From NCBI GenBank assembly GCA_021648145.1, contig JAKITI010000001.1, positions 62,001-126,000 on the forward strand: DNA of 64,000 nucleotides, in the 5' to 3' direction. The notes beneath the pieces were generated by a model, which saw only the letters and a list, made by a program, of their open reading frames with translations, searched no databases and was not told the origin of the DNA. Below, piece by piece: positions 36,280 to 45,717 of the stretch (positions are counted from its first letter, which is position 1; each line of letters opens with the position of its first letter). The position numbers and the translations under genes are program-made. This stretch comes from Gammaproteobacteria bacterium (lineage in GTDB: Bacteria > Pseudomonadota > Gammaproteobacteria > JAADGQ01).

Positions 36280-38190
36280 TTACGACTCTGGGGAGGGCTC
36301 GGCGGAACTTAAAGTTTCACTCACTTCCATCCAGGCTTCTTCAGTTTCTTCGAGTGCTTCTTTTATTTTGCTCTGAGATAGTAGCAGCTCTTTAAGTTGT
36401 TGTTTATTTTTTTCTTCGTAAATAGCTGGGGAAGAGAGTTGCTGCTCAATATCATTTTTTTCCTGTTCAAGACTTTCCAGTGATTTTTCCAGTTTTTTTA
36501 GTTTATTGCGTAAAGGTTGAAGTTGTTTACGTTTTTCAGCCTCTTGTTTACGCTGCTCTTTGCGATTAATGGTGTTGTTTTGTTCAGGTAAACTGTTTTT
36601 TGACTGCTCAGCCATTGTTGTTTTTCGATTGGCAAGCCATTGTCTGTAATCATCCAGGTCACCATCAAAGGACTCTACATGGCCATCACAAACAATAAAA
36701 AGTTGGTCGGTTACTGTTCTTAGCAGATGGCGATCATGAGAGATAATCACCATTGCACCTTCATAAGTTTGCAGAGCCAGTGTGAGTGCATGGCGCATTT
36801 CAAGGTCAAGATGGTTGGTGGGCTCATCAAGCAGTAACAAATTTGGTTTTTGGTAAACCAGCAGTGCGAGTACAAGCCGCGCCTTTTCACCCCCAGAAAA
36901 AGGCGCAACGGGGGAGAGCGCTTTTTCACCACTGAAACCAAATCCACCGAGAAAGTTTTTTAATGATTGCTCAGTTGCGGTTGGATTTAGTGGTTGCAAG
37001 TGTTCGATGGGAGAATCATCATCATGGAGTTGTTCGAGCTGATGTTGTGCAAAATAACCAATTTTTAATTGATCTGCTGCTTTATATCGACCTGATGAGG
37101 GCTTCATATCCCCGACCAATAATTTGATGAGGGTTGATTTTCCTGCGCCATTGGGGCCGAGCAGGCCGATGCGATCCCCCGGAACCAGATTGAAATCAGC
37201 CTCTTTTATAATGATTTTATCACCATACGATGCCGTGGCTTCATGAAGTTGAAGCAGTGGGTTGGGAACTTGCTCCGGTTTGGAAAAAGCAAAGTGAAAA
37301 GGTGAATCAACATGTGCCGGTGCAATCTCTTCCATGCGTTCCAGTGCTTTTAGACGGCTTTGGGCTTGACGTGCTTTGGTGGCCTGAGCGCGAAAACGAT
37401 CCACATAACTTCGAATATGGGCAATTTCTCGTTGTTGTTTGACAAAGGCTGATTGTTGTTGAGCCAGGCTTTCAGCGCGACGGCGTTCGAAGCTTGAATA
37501 GTTTCCGCGATAGAGTGTGATTTTTTGATGTTCGATATGGGCAACATGATTGATGCAGCGGTCAAGAAAGTCGCGGTCATGCGAAATCAAAAGCATAGTG
37601 CCGGGGTAACGCCTGAGCCACTCTTCAAGCCAGAGTACGGCATCAAGATCCAGGTGATTGGTGGGCTCATCAAGAAGCAACAAGTCTGAGCGACACATTA
37701 ATGCTTGAGCTAAATTCAGGCGCATTCGCCAGCCCCCGGAAAATGATGAAACGGGGTTCTCTTCTTGCGCTGTTGTAAAGCCTAAACCATTCATAAGTTG
37801 AGCGGCACGGGTCCGAGCCGTATAACCATCAACGGCTTCAAGTTGGTGGAGCAGTGTTGCCTGGCGTGAGCCGTCACTGCTTTGCTCTGCCTGACTGATT
37901 TCATGCTGAATATGACGCAGTTCTTTATCACCATCCATCACATAATCAATCGCAGCAATATCAACGGCGGGTGTTTCCTGGGCAACATGAGAAATCACCC
38001 ATTTTTGGGGCAGTGAAAAGTCACCCGAGTCAACGCTTAATTTTCCCATGATTAATGCAAACAGGCTGGATTTCCCCGTGCCATTGGCACCGGTGAGGCC
38101 GACTTTATCTGTTGCATGAATACGAAAGGAGGCGTGTTCGAATAAAGGTTCACTGCCACGGCGCAGGGTGACTTCGTTAAAAGTAAGCAT
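36280..38190 (-). CDS. ABC-F family ATPase, YheS-like
   Basis: 636 residues with two ABC cassettes and no membrane segment. The first has Walker A GANGTGKSS and signature SFSGGWRMRL; the second has GPNGAGKST and FSGGEKARL; each has an LLLDEPTNHLDL Walker B. The interdomain linker is helical and the C-terminus is a Lys/Glu-rich coiled coil (about 545-625). ABC-F proteins act on the ribosome to relieve stalls; YheS is the closest type by the MLTFNEVTLRRGSEPLFE opening. Monocistronic. Confidence 0.9.
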   Translation of the reverse strand: MLTFNEVTLRRGSEPLFEHASFRIHATDKVGLTGANGTGKSSLFALIMGKLSVDSGDFSLPQKWVISHVAQETPAVDIAAIDYVMDGDKELRHIQHEISQAEQSSDGSRQATLLHQLEAVDGYTARTRAAQLMNGLGFTTAQEENPVSSFSGGWRMRLNLAQALMCRSDLLLLDEPTNHLDLDAVLWLEEWLRRYPGTMLLISHDRDFLDRCINHVAHIEHQKITLYRGNYSSFERRRAESLAQQQSAFVKQQREIAHIRSYVDRFRAQATKARQAQSRLKALERMEEIAPAHVDSPFHFAFSKPEQVPNPLLQLHEATASYGDKIIIKEADFNLVPGDRIGLLGPNGAGKSTLIKLLVGDMKPSSGRYKAADQLKIGYFAQHQLEQLHDDDSPIEHLQPLNPTATEQSLKNFLGGFGFSGEKALSPVAPFSGGEKARLVLALLVYQKPNLLLLDEPTNHLDLEMRHALTLALQTYEGAMVIISHDRHLLRTVTDQLFIVCDGHVESFDGDLDDYRQWLANRKTTMAEQSKNSLPEQNNTINRKEQRKQEAEKRKQLQPLRNKLKKLEKSLESLEQEKNDIEQQLSSPAIYEEKNKQQLKELLLSQSKIKEALEETEEAWMEVSETLSSAEPSPES

Positions 38191-38325
38191 GAATAGTGGT
38201 TAAGGTATTTTGAAAAATCACATCATAACAATTTTTTATAATAGGCTTGATGATAAATTCTTGGAGAGAGGCTATTTTTTAATAATTTTGTATAGAAATG
38301 CGTGATTGTTGTGCTTAAGGGCTGT

Positions 38326-40140
38326 TTACCAGAAAATTTCCACATAGTTACCCACGGTTTTTGTGAATAGTGGATAGTGGGTATCAATAAGATAGAAATT
38401 TTGACCTAGAATCAGCATGGTTTTTGGAGTTGTTTTGCTATTAACAGGTAGTTGTTTGATAGGGCCATCCAATGCACCTGTTTGACTATCTATTGTATAT
38501 TTTTCTATCATATCCAGTGCTTGATACCGAATATAAAGTTGTTCACCTGATTGGCTGATGAGTGCTGCACTGGGTATTGAGGTTAATACCGTGTGTTGAT
38601 TGGCTGATTCAGTGATCTCTCCAGTTTTAGGGTTGATGTTGTAAGTCATGATATTTTGATCACTTAAAAGGTATAAAAAATGACCATCAGGTGTGATAGT
38701 GATAACTTCTGCATTAATGGACAGGTGATAAACAGGTGCGGCTACTTTGTTCCAGTCCCCAGTTTTTTTGTTGATTTCGAAAGCAGTGACTCTGCTTGAA
38801 CCTCTATTGTTTGATGCGATGTAAGCAAACTCTCCAGTTGGGTGCAGAGCTATGCTTGTGGGTGGGTGTGGAGTGGTAAGCTCAAGTATTGGAGTCGTGG
38901 ATGCTGGCTTTAATTGAAAGCCTAATACTTTGTTATTTTCAATACGATAGGCAAAGCTTCCCGATGGGTGAACGACTGAAAAAGAGGCTTCGGTGTTACC
39001 GAGGTTTGCAGAGTATGTTTCTGCTACGATGTGGGGTTTTGTGGGTGATTTGATGCTACGGCTCAGTGCGGCTGTAATGGCGATTTTATACTCTACTTCT
39101 TGAGTGGCTTCTTCATTTCCTGCTTTATCTACAGAGTAAAACTTCAGGATGGTCGTATCTGCAATTGTGATCGTCGTGGAGTACTTTATTCGACTTGGGT
39201 TTGTTTCTACTTTTGGATCACTGCCATCTTTTGTATAATACATGTCACCACAGCCTGAGCCTCCTTGATCTATACAGTCTTTTGAGACCTTAACCAGACG
39301 ATTGAAGGTGCCTGGTGGTGGCGTGAGTATTGTAGTGGGTGGGTTACTCTCGTTATTAATGATGTACTCTGCTTTTTTGGATGGGGTTTCTTCATTTTCA
39401 GCCCTATCTATGGAATAAAAGGTCAGCGTGGTTGTTTCTGTAATCAGAATATTGTCTTGATATTCTGTTCGAGTTGGACTTGTTTTGGGGTCGCTTTTAT
39501 CGGTCGTGTAATAGGTTTTATCGCACCCTGATCCACCAAGGTCAGTACAATCAAGCACGACTGACTGTTGTCCCCAATACCCACCTGAATCTCCCCCGGC
39601 AGGAAAAGCGATCGTTTCAGGGTCTATTTTATCTTCATCTCTAGGGTTTGAACCGAGTCTGAGTTCATAGTAGTTTGAGGCACTATCCTTATCATCATCA
39701 AGATATTGATCCTGATAGGACTCTTCATTAAAATTAAGAGTCGTGCCACCTTCACTGATTGTGACGGTTTTGGTGACTGCAAGCAGTGTGACGCTGCCGT
39801 ACTCTTCCGTTTGATATCTAAATTCAATATCAATTGAATAAGTGCCAGGTTGAATATTCTGGGTTGGATATATGGCTTTGTCCTCTACCATTACCATTTT
39901 TCGAAATTGATCCCCCGCAGGTTCAAGCCCATTGATGCGAATATAAGCGCTAAGCTCTCCTTTTGTTTTAAATGACTTGATAGGTTGGCCGCTGGCTGTG
40001 CTGCCTCCCTTGGGGAGTGATGCTTGAATATTGAGTTGTGTGGATACCAAAATATCGCTATTACTGCTACTGCAACCTGCTATAAAAAACAGAGTGATGA
40101 TAAAACAGGCTATATTTAAAATAAATCGGTAATAGTGCAA
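38326..40140 (-). CDS. Lipoprotein with chitobiase-type repeats and a beta-propeller-like C-terminus
   Basis: 604 residues. Signal peptide with lipobox IAGC, Cys23 as lipid site, followed by Ser residues. About 30-150: a beta-sandwich-like region; about 150-175: an acidic LDDDKDSASNYYELRLGS calcium-loop-like stretch. About 185-265 and 280-350 are two repeats of the CHB_HEX_C_1 type (LDCTDLGGSGCDKTYYTTD and CIDQGGSGCGDMYYTKDG). About 360-600: repeated WD/YncE-like blades such as HPTGEFAYIASNN and TPDGHFLYLLS. Outer-membrane or surface protein; binding partner unknown. It is 53 bp downstream of slt. Confidence 0.7.
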   Translation of the reverse strand: MHYYRFILNIACFIITLFFIAGCSSSNSDILVSTQLNIQASLPKGGSTASGQPIKSFKTKGELSAYIRINGLEPAGDQFRKMVMVEDKAIYPTQNIQPGTYSIDIEFRYQTEEYGSVTLLAVTKTVTISEGGTTLNFNEESYQDQYLDDDKDSASNYYELRLGSNPRDEDKIDPETIAFPAGGDSGGYWGQQSVVLDCTDLGGSGCDKTYYTTDKSDPKTSPTRTEYQDNILITETTTLTFYSIDRAENEETPSKKAEYIINNESNPPTTILTPPPGTFNRLVKVSKDCIDQGGSGCGDMYYTKDGSDPKVETNPSRIKYSTTITIADTTILKFYSVDKAGNEEATQEVEYKIAITAALSRSIKSPTKPHIVAETYSANLGNTEASFSVVHPSGSFAYRIENNKVLGFQLKPASTTPILELTTPHPPTSIALHPTGEFAYIASNNRGSSRVTAFEINKKTGDWNKVAAPVYHLSINAEVITITPDGHFLYLLSDQNIMTYNINPKTGEITESANQHTVLTSIPSAALISQSGEQLYIRYQALDMIEKYTIDSQTGALDGPIKQLPVNSKTTPKTMLILGQNFYLIDTHYPLFTKTVGNYVEIFW

Positions 40141-40193
40141 TGTGTGATCTCTGAATTATTGTATATTCAACAGTGCCTTGGCCTATGAGTTTT

Positions 40194-42194
40194 TCACAGA
40201 TTCGGACGTATAGTCTGCTTTCCATTTTTTTGCAACATGGCAAGTGCCATCTTTTCAGACTGGATAGGGGGCATACGGTCACTGAGCCGAGTTTGAGTAT
40301 GTCCTAATAGTTTTTCATAAACAGCAGTATAGGCTAAGACAGCACGTAGATATTTTCGTGTTTCCCGTATAGGTAATGTTTCTAGCCAGATATCAGCAGG
40401 CACGGACTTATGTTCAGGTATCCAGTTTTTAATTCGATTAGGGCCTGCATTATAAGCGGCAATAGCGAGCACAGCATTGCCGTCAAGTTTATCCAGCACA
40501 TATTTCATATAAGCAGTCCCTAGCTGGATATTAAGATTGGCATTCAGAAGCTCTTTTTTACTTTTCAATCGGGTATTTTGAATGTTAGCAATATATTTTC
40601 CAGTTTTGGGCATGAGTTGCATGAGGCCTAATGCACCACTTCTGGAGCGAGCCTCAATATTAAAGGCACTTTCTCGACGAATAATGGCATAAACCCAAGC
40701 GCTGTCCAGGTTATGTTTTTCTGCTTCTTCTGCTACCTTTTTTTCAAAACTGACTGGAAAACGTAAATTCAGATCATCTCTGTAGTCTGTTTTTGCCAAG
40801 GTGAAAATAGCAGTATGATGCCACCCCCAGTTCTGTGCGACTTTTGCGGCACGCTTTAATAATTTTTGATCCATTTTTCTGGACATGAACCACCAGTGGT
40901 TTCGTGCTTCAATCAGGCGATTCAGCTGATAATATTCCCGAGCTTCTTTAAAGCCGGAAATATGTTCTATGGTTTTATATTCGGATTTGGGAAATATGAG
41001 TGGATAGTCACTGAACTGGTAGGGCACGCCAATTTTATCAGCGGCTAAAAAACCATAAAAATCTCGGGAGGTGGCTGTTATTTCATACTGCTTTTTTGCC
41101 AGGTCATTGTTACCCGTCGCTTCTAAAGCACGAGCAAGCCAGTAGCGCCACCGTTCACTATTTTTTTCATTGGCAGGAAGTTGCTGGATCCAGAAACGTA
41201 CGCCACTCCAGTTTTCATTTCGTAGTGCCATCCTGATTCGCCAGTCTCGTATTTCTTTATCTACATGAGTTTCAGGTATATCAGCAAGCCATTTCAGAGC
41301 ACTTGGGTGATGGTTGACGACATGAGCCATGGCGATGGTTCGTTTAATTCGAGCTTGTTCATCTGGGCTGAACCGGTAATTTACCGAGAGTTTTTTCCAA
41401 AGAGTTGCTGCATGTTCACCATTTTTTTTACTGGTTTTTTCGATGGCATTAACAAAAATTTCACTTTTGACTAGGTGATTGAGGCGGAATTTTTTCTTGT
41501 CGAGTACAAATAATGGGTTTTTATAGGTTTGCTTCCAGAGCGAGACCCAGTGTTGATCTGTTTTGTTCAGTTTTTTTGCTAAATGACTGGCCAAAGACAA
41601 GTTGCCGTTTTTCATCGCCAATTTGATGCGCTTCCAGATCAACGTGCTATTAATACCCCCGTTTTTTTCCCATGCGGTAAACACACGGCTACATGCATTG
41701 TTTTGCGAATAGCCAACAAGCCAAAGCGGCTCTGATTTTTCAAATGCTTTTTGTTGTTGATTTGTGTTGAAAAGTGCATTGAGGTGGTGACATTGCAGGG
41801 CTATATTTTTTGTGGGTTTCCAGTTTTTAAGATAAGCTTTCCACAACTTGTTCCTTGCTAAATTTTTGAGCCAGGCTTGTTGTAGGCGTTTATTTGCGAG
41901 TGTTCCGGGAAAAGCGTGTGCAAATGAATCAATATCTGATTGGGAAAGATGACTGATGCGGCGCTGCATTGATTTGTAGAGTAAATCAGGGTAAAGCGGA
42001 TAGTTTTGCAGATTTTTTATAAGCGTATTAAACCGATCGAGATTACCTTTTTCCAGAGCGCGTTCTGCCTCTAAAAAAGTGCTTTGCTGCTTGGTATGTT
42101 GTGATGCAGGGGTATTTGCATAGCTATAGTTCGCCAATAAAAGCAAGATGATAGCAATTATTCTTAGGGGGAATGGCGTTGAAGTATGATGCAA
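40194..42194 (-). CDS. slt: Soluble lytic murein transglycosylase
   Basis: 666 residues. Signal peptide (RIIAIILLLLANYSYA), a long all-helical superhelical domain, then the C-type lysozyme-like SLT domain with catalytic Glu508 in IIRRESAFN, ALGLMQLMPKTG and AAYNAGPNRIKNW. Cleaves peptidoglycan glycan strands with 1,6-anhydro ring formation. The start is a TTG at 42194, supported by AGGAG 8 nt upstream (42203-42207 on the other strand) and no competing ATG. Confidence 0.93.
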   Translation of the reverse strand: MHHTSTPFPLRIIAIILLLLANYSYANTPASQHTKQQSTFLEAERALEKGNLDRFNTLIKNLQNYPLYPDLLYKSMQRRISHLSQSDIDSFAHAFPGTLANKRLQQAWLKNLARNKLWKAYLKNWKPTKNIALQCHHLNALFNTNQQQKAFEKSEPLWLVGYSQNNACSRVFTAWEKNGGINSTLIWKRIKLAMKNGNLSLASHLAKKLNKTDQHWVSLWKQTYKNPLFVLDKKKFRLNHLVKSEIFVNAIEKTSKKNGEHAATLWKKLSVNYRFSPDEQARIKRTIAMAHVVNHHPSALKWLADIPETHVDKEIRDWRIRMALRNENWSGVRFWIQQLPANEKNSERWRYWLARALEATGNNDLAKKQYEITATSRDFYGFLAADKIGVPYQFSDYPLIFPKSEYKTIEHISGFKEAREYYQLNRLIEARNHWWFMSRKMDQKLLKRAAKVAQNWGWHHTAIFTLAKTDYRDDLNLRFPVSFEKKVAEEAEKHNLDSAWVYAIIRRESAFNIEARSRSGALGLMQLMPKTGKYIANIQNTRLKSKKELLNANLNIQLGTAYMKYVLDKLDGNAVLAIAAYNAGPNRIKNWIPEHKSVPADIWLETLPIRETRKYLRAVLAYTAVYEKLLGHTQTRLSDRMPPIQSEKMALAMLQKNGKQTIRPNL

Positions 42195-42336
42195 ATCTCT
42201 GTCTCCTGAGTTGTTGATATTAGGTGATAGACAGTGTATCGACGAAAATATTGTGAAGATGAGACTTTTGAATACTTTGAAAAAATCAGTTGTTTCGGTG
42301 TGGAAGCTATAGCAGCCACAAGTCCATAATTCACGC

Positions 42337-42370
42337 TATAATAGCTATAATCTGGCTTCAAAAATGAAGC
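42337..42370 (+). promoter_or_regulatory. Tandem -10 boxes and a small leader hairpin before moeB
   Basis: Two TATAAT hexamers, at 42337-42342 and 42346-42351, sit 9 bp apart. They are followed by a perfect 6-bp hairpin GCTTCA/TGAAGC (42355-42370). No strong -35 box is present. Either -10 could serve the gene at 42406. Confidence 0.35.
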
Positions 42371-42405
42371 TGAATGTTTAAATCATACTTTAAAAGAAGG
42401 AAACA

Positions 42406-43572
42406 ATGAAAGAAAAAAATCGCCGGTTAGCTGAAATAAAATTAAAAATTCCTGAAATAGCCCCGTTGAAAGCGTTTGAAATGCAGCAAGATGGAGCCGT
42501 ATTAATTGATGTTCGTGAGGCGGATGAAATAGCACAAGGAAGCCCTGTGGGTGCTGCGCGATTAGGTCGGGGGTTTTTAGAACTTCGAATTGAAGAGTCT
42601 GTGACCGATTTAGCACAGCCACTGCTTGTGATGTGTGCAGGAGGAGTGCGCTCGCTGTTTGCAGCAGAAAATTTGAAAAATATGGGATATGAAAATGTAT
42701 GCTCTATTGCGGGTGGATTTAATGGCTGGAAAAATGAGGGGCTAAATTTTGAAGTGCCTCGTACACTTGATAAAGACGCACGTGAGCGTTATTCACGCCA
42801 CCTGTTGGTTCCTGGAATTGGTGAAGCTGGCCAGCTAAAGTTGATGGATAGCAAGGTATTGTTGATCGGGGCGGGCGGTATCGGCTCTCCAGCTTCTCTT
42901 TATCTGGCCGCTGCTGGTGTTGGCACATTAGGTATCATAGATCATGATGTTGTTGATCGCAGCAACTTACAGCGCCAGGTGGTGCATACAGAGTCACGCA
43001 TTGGTACCCCGAAGGTCGCTTCAGCAAAAGAGACTCTGGAAAATCTGAATCCTACTGTTAATATCGTAACTTATGAAGCTCGCCTCGATAGCAGTAATGT
43101 TGAAGAAATTTTTTCAAAATATGATGTAGTTATTGATGGCTCTGATAATTTGGCGACACGTTATTTGGTCAGTGATGCATGCGCATACTTAAAAATTCCA
43201 AATGTTCATGGGGCTGTTTACCGTTTTGAGGGGCAGGTAACCGTTTTTTGGCCGGATCATGAGTCTGGAGAGGGGCCTTGCTATCGTTGCCTGTTTCCAA
43301 AAATGCCCTCGGATGATCTGGCGCCTTCATGTGCACAATCAGGTGTGCTTGGAGTATTACCTGGAACGATTGGTTTACTAGAAGCGACTGAGGCACTGAA
43401 AATTTTACTTGGCATGGGAACGCCACTGGTCGGGAAGATGCTTTATTACGATGCACTTGAAAGCAGCTTTATGACACTGAAACTCAAACGCAACCCTGAC
43501 TGTAAAGTCTGTGGTGAAAATGCAGAGTTTAATGGTTTTGAAGATGTTGTGGAAGTGTGCTCTATAGCCTAA
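42406..43572 (+). CDS. moeB: MoeB/ThiF-type adenylyltransferase with N-terminal rhodanese domain
   Basis: 388 residues. Rhodanese domain at about 15-115 with LIDVREADE and active Cys77 in MCAGGVRS, then an E1-like domain. The E1 part has nucleotide loop GAGGIGSP (155-162), adenylation Arg in SNLQRQVVH, Cys309 in SCAQSGVLGVLPG, and zinc pairs C292/C295 and C366/C369. It should adenylate the C-terminus of a small sulfur carrier (MoaD/ThiS-like) and pass sulfur to it. The rhodanese is N-terminal, the reverse of the eukaryotic MOCS3/Uba4 order. No carrier or moa gene adjoins it, so the pathway (molybdopterin, thiamine or other) is not settled. Strong AAGGA ahead of the ATG. Confidence 0.88.
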   Translation: MKEKNRRLAEIKLKIPEIAPLKAFEMQQDGAVLIDVREADEIAQGSPVGAARLGRGFLELRIEESVTDLAQPLLVMCAGGVRSLFAAENLKNMGYENVCSIAGGFNGWKNEGLNFEVPRTLDKDARERYSRHLLVPGIGEAGQLKLMDSKVLLIGAGGIGSPASLYLAAAGVGTLGIIDHDVVDRSNLQRQVVHTESRIGTPKVASAKETLENLNPTVNIVTYEARLDSSNVEEIFSKYDVVIDGSDNLATRYLVSDACAYLKIPNVHGAVYRFEGQVTVFWPDHESGEGPCYRCLFPKMPSDDLAPSCAQSGVLGVLPGTIGLLEATEALKILLGMGTPLVGKMLYYDALESSFMTLKLKRNPDCKVCGENAEFNGFEDVVEVCSIA

Positions 43573-44141
43573 ATTTCCAGGTAGGGGGCATCATGACTCC
43601 AAGAGACCTTGAATCCCTCTTTCAGGTTTTATTGCTGACCGTCACCGTGTGTGTGAGGGTGAGGTTAGTCAAAAACCGTTCCTCGATGCCTATTTAGTCG
43701 TCAATTGGCCATTTTGGACGGATCTATCCTGTAACAAGCTGTGCTTGTATCGTTTCAAATTGGCGGCGGCTCAAACTCCTTTTTAAAAGAAATAGGAAGC
43801 CAAGGCGTGGTGTCTGAAATATTATCAGGAAAAAGGTCATTAAACCTAGAGCAGATAAAAAAGGCCAGTAGTCGGTTTCATGTTTCGCTGAACAATCTGC
43901 TTTTCAAAAAAAGACGAAATGCAGATGTTGTCATTGGACTGTTGATTAATAAAGTGGAGTTTAACTTAGATATTCATGCAGATACTCAGATTTAACCCAC
44001 TACCTTAACTCTATATTCCCGTCATTTTTCCGACAGCTCATCTCTTGCTTCATTCAGTAACAAGTCAAATTTTTGTCATCTCACTCAACTACAAAGCTCT
44101 CATGAGCCTGATCTAGCCGAATAAAAATGATATAGAAAAAA
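43573..44141. other. Low-content spacer between moeB and fliL
   Basis: About 570 bp with no intact gene I can defend. It holds a decayed HigA-like antitoxin fragment (43741-43995). A short open stretch at about 43635-43785 encodes a 50-residue sequence without start context. No tRNA, terminator with T-run or repeat array was seen. The last bases lead into the sigma-54-like site before fliL. Confidence 0.6.
43741..43995 (+). pseudogene. Remnant of a HigA-type antitoxin (HTH) gene
   Basis: The reading from GTG 43741 has no ribosome-binding site. Residues 14-58 (FLKEIGSQGVVSEILSGKR, then SLNLEQIKKASSRFHVS) closely match the C-terminal half of HigA/XRE antitoxins, where IGSRGRVSEVLNGKR is typical. 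The N-terminal half of the helix-turn-helix domain is absent and replaced by unrelated residues. The tail after residue 60 (RRNADVVIGLLINKVEF) is not family-like. No HigB-type toxin is beside it. Probably a dead fragment left by decay or deletion. Confidence 0.6.
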
Positions 44142-44142
44142 C

Positions 44143-44159
44143 AGGCGTGAATTTTGCTT
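44143..44159 (+). promoter_or_regulatory. Candidate sigma-54 promoter of the fliL operon
   Basis: AGGCGTGAATTTTGCTT: the GG (44144-44145) and GC (44156-44157) are separated by exactly 10 nt as RpoN requires, and the -12 half TTGCTT is perfect. The -24 half matches TGGCACG at four of seven bases. It lies about 45 nt before the fliL GTG, in the place where FleQ/RpoN-dependent class II genes start in Pseudomonas and Vibrio. Confidence 0.5.
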
Positions 44160-44202
44160 GGCCTCTACATATATTTTATTTTTAACGAGTGGAGTGAGCA
44201 AA

Positions 44203-44715
44203 GTGGCTGAAGAAGAGACAAATGCGCCAGAAGAGGGCGAGAAAAAGAAAAAAGGTGGCAACCTTATTGTCATTATTTTGATCGTGCTGATTGTTCTTAT
44301 ATTAGGTGGGGTTGGTGCTCTTTTTATGACCGGAATCGTCAAAATGGGTGGCGACGATACTCCACAGGAGGAAGCTCATACGGATGAAGAGAGCCATGCC
44401 GCGATCTATTTTAAACTCGAACCCGCTTTTGTCTCTAATATCACATTGAAAAAACGCTCTCGATTTATCCAGATCGCTATTGAAGTGGTTTCTACTGACC
44501 CTGAGGCCATTGAAAATCTGAAAATACATAGTCCGGTTATACGTAATAATCTGGGTATTTTATTTAGTGGTATCGGTGATGAAGAGGTTAATACCCGAGA
44601 AGGCAAGGAAAGACTGCGCAGCCAGGTATTAAAAGAGATACAGGGGATATTGAAAGATAAGTCTGGCATGGAAGGGATTGACGATGTGTTCTTTACTGGG
44701 TTTGTGGTTCAGTAA
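44203..44715 (+). CDS. fliL: Flagellar basal-body-associated protein FliL
   Basis: 170 residues from the GTG at 44203; a longer reading from 44158 would overlap the -12 promoter element. Charged N-terminus with KKKKGG, one membrane helix (about 20-45) and a periplasmic stomatin/SPFH-like domain ending GIDDVFFTGFVVQ, which is typical of FliL. It surrounds the stator and supports torque. First gene of fliLMNOPQR. Confidence 0.92.
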   Translation: MAEEETNAPEEGEKKKKGGNLIVIILIVLIVLILGGVGALFMTGIVKMGGDDTPQEEAHTDEESHAAIYFKLEPAFVSNITLKKRSRFIQIAIEVVSTDPEAIENLKIHSPVIRNNLGILFSGIGDEEVNTREGKERLRSQVLKEIQGILKDKSGMEGIDDVFFTGFVVQ

Positions 44716-44721
44716 ATCACG

Positions 44722-45717
44722 ATGTCAGCGAATGACCTGTTATCACAGGATGAAATTGATGCACTGCTGCATGGAGTATCCAGCGGCGATGTAGAGACTG
44801 AAGAGTTTGACCCGGATGATGAGGGGGTTGCTTCGGCTTATGACTTTAATAGTCAAGATCGAATCGTTCGCGGTCGAATGCCGACTCTGGAGATGATTAA
44901 CGAACGCTTCGCCCGTTACTTTCGAATCAGTCTTTTTAATATGTTACGGCGCACCTCTGAAATTTCAGTTGAAGGGGTGCAGATGCTCAAATTTGCAGAG
45001 TATGTACATAGTTTGTTTGTGCCCACTAATTTGAACTTGGTCAAGGCTGATCCATTGCGTGGAACGATGCTGTTTATATTGGACCCGAAGCTTGTTTTTA
45101 TCATTGTAGATAATTTTTTTGGCGGAGATGGCCGCCACGCAAAGATCGAAGGCCGTGAATTTACGATGACGGAGCAACGCGTGATCCAGCTTGTATTGAA
45201 GCGAATTTTTGCAGATATGAGTGAAGCATGGGAAGCGGTCATGCCGTTGGAGTACGAATACTTAAGCTCTGAAGTAAACCCTCATTTTGCCAATATTGTT
45301 AGCCCCAGCGAAGTGGTGGTGGTCAGCTCTTTTAATATTGAGCTTGATGGAGGAAGTGGTTCATTTCATGCCGTCATTCCATATGCGATGTTGGAGCCGA
45401 TCCGTGAATTATTAGATGCGGGTATTCAAAGTGACCGTGTAGAAACTGACGAACGCTGGTCGAATGCTTTACGCAGTGAAATTAATACAGCTTTGGTCGG
45501 TATGAGTTCAACGTTGGTTGAAACAGAGATCACGTTACGTGATGTGATGAATATGAAAACCGGCGATATTATTCCAATCGATATTGAGGATGAAATTCAT
45601 ATGGATGTTGAAGGTGTTCCAATTTTTAACGGCTCATTTGGAGTGTCTCGTGGCAATATTGCATTTAAAGTTTCAGGGAAAATTGAACGGGAATCAGTCG
45701 ATTCAGGAGGGGCATAA
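44722..45717 (+). CDS. fliM: Flagellar motor switch protein FliM
   Basis: 331 residues. N-terminal CheY-P-binding peptide LLSQDEIDALLHG, the central CheC-like domain (FARYFRISLFNMLRRTSEIS, FFGGDGRHAKIEGREFT) and a C-terminal SpoA domain. C-ring component that switches rotation direction. Six bp after fliL, 4-bp overlap with fliN start. Confidence 0.96.
   Translation: MSANDLLSQDEIDALLHGVSSGDVETEEFDPDDEGVASAYDFNSQDRIVRGRMPTLEMINERFARYFRISLFNMLRRTSEISVEGVQMLKFAEYVHSLFVPTNLNLVKADPLRGTMLFILDPKLVFIIVDNFFGGDGRHAKIEGREFTMTEQRVIQLVLKRIFADMSEAWEAVMPLEYEYLSSEVNPHFANIVSPSEVVVVSSFNIELDGGSGSFHAVIPYAMLEPIRELLDAGIQSDRVETDERWSNALRSEINTALVGMSSTLVETEITLRDVMNMKTGDIIPIDIEDEIHMDVEGVPIFNGSFGVSRGNIAFKVSGKIERESVDSGGA

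Noticed and set aside
43635-43785. Open stretch coding about 50 residues before the HigA remnant
   Set aside because: No start codon with a ribosome-binding site, no recognised homology; possibly part of the same decayed locus but not supportable.
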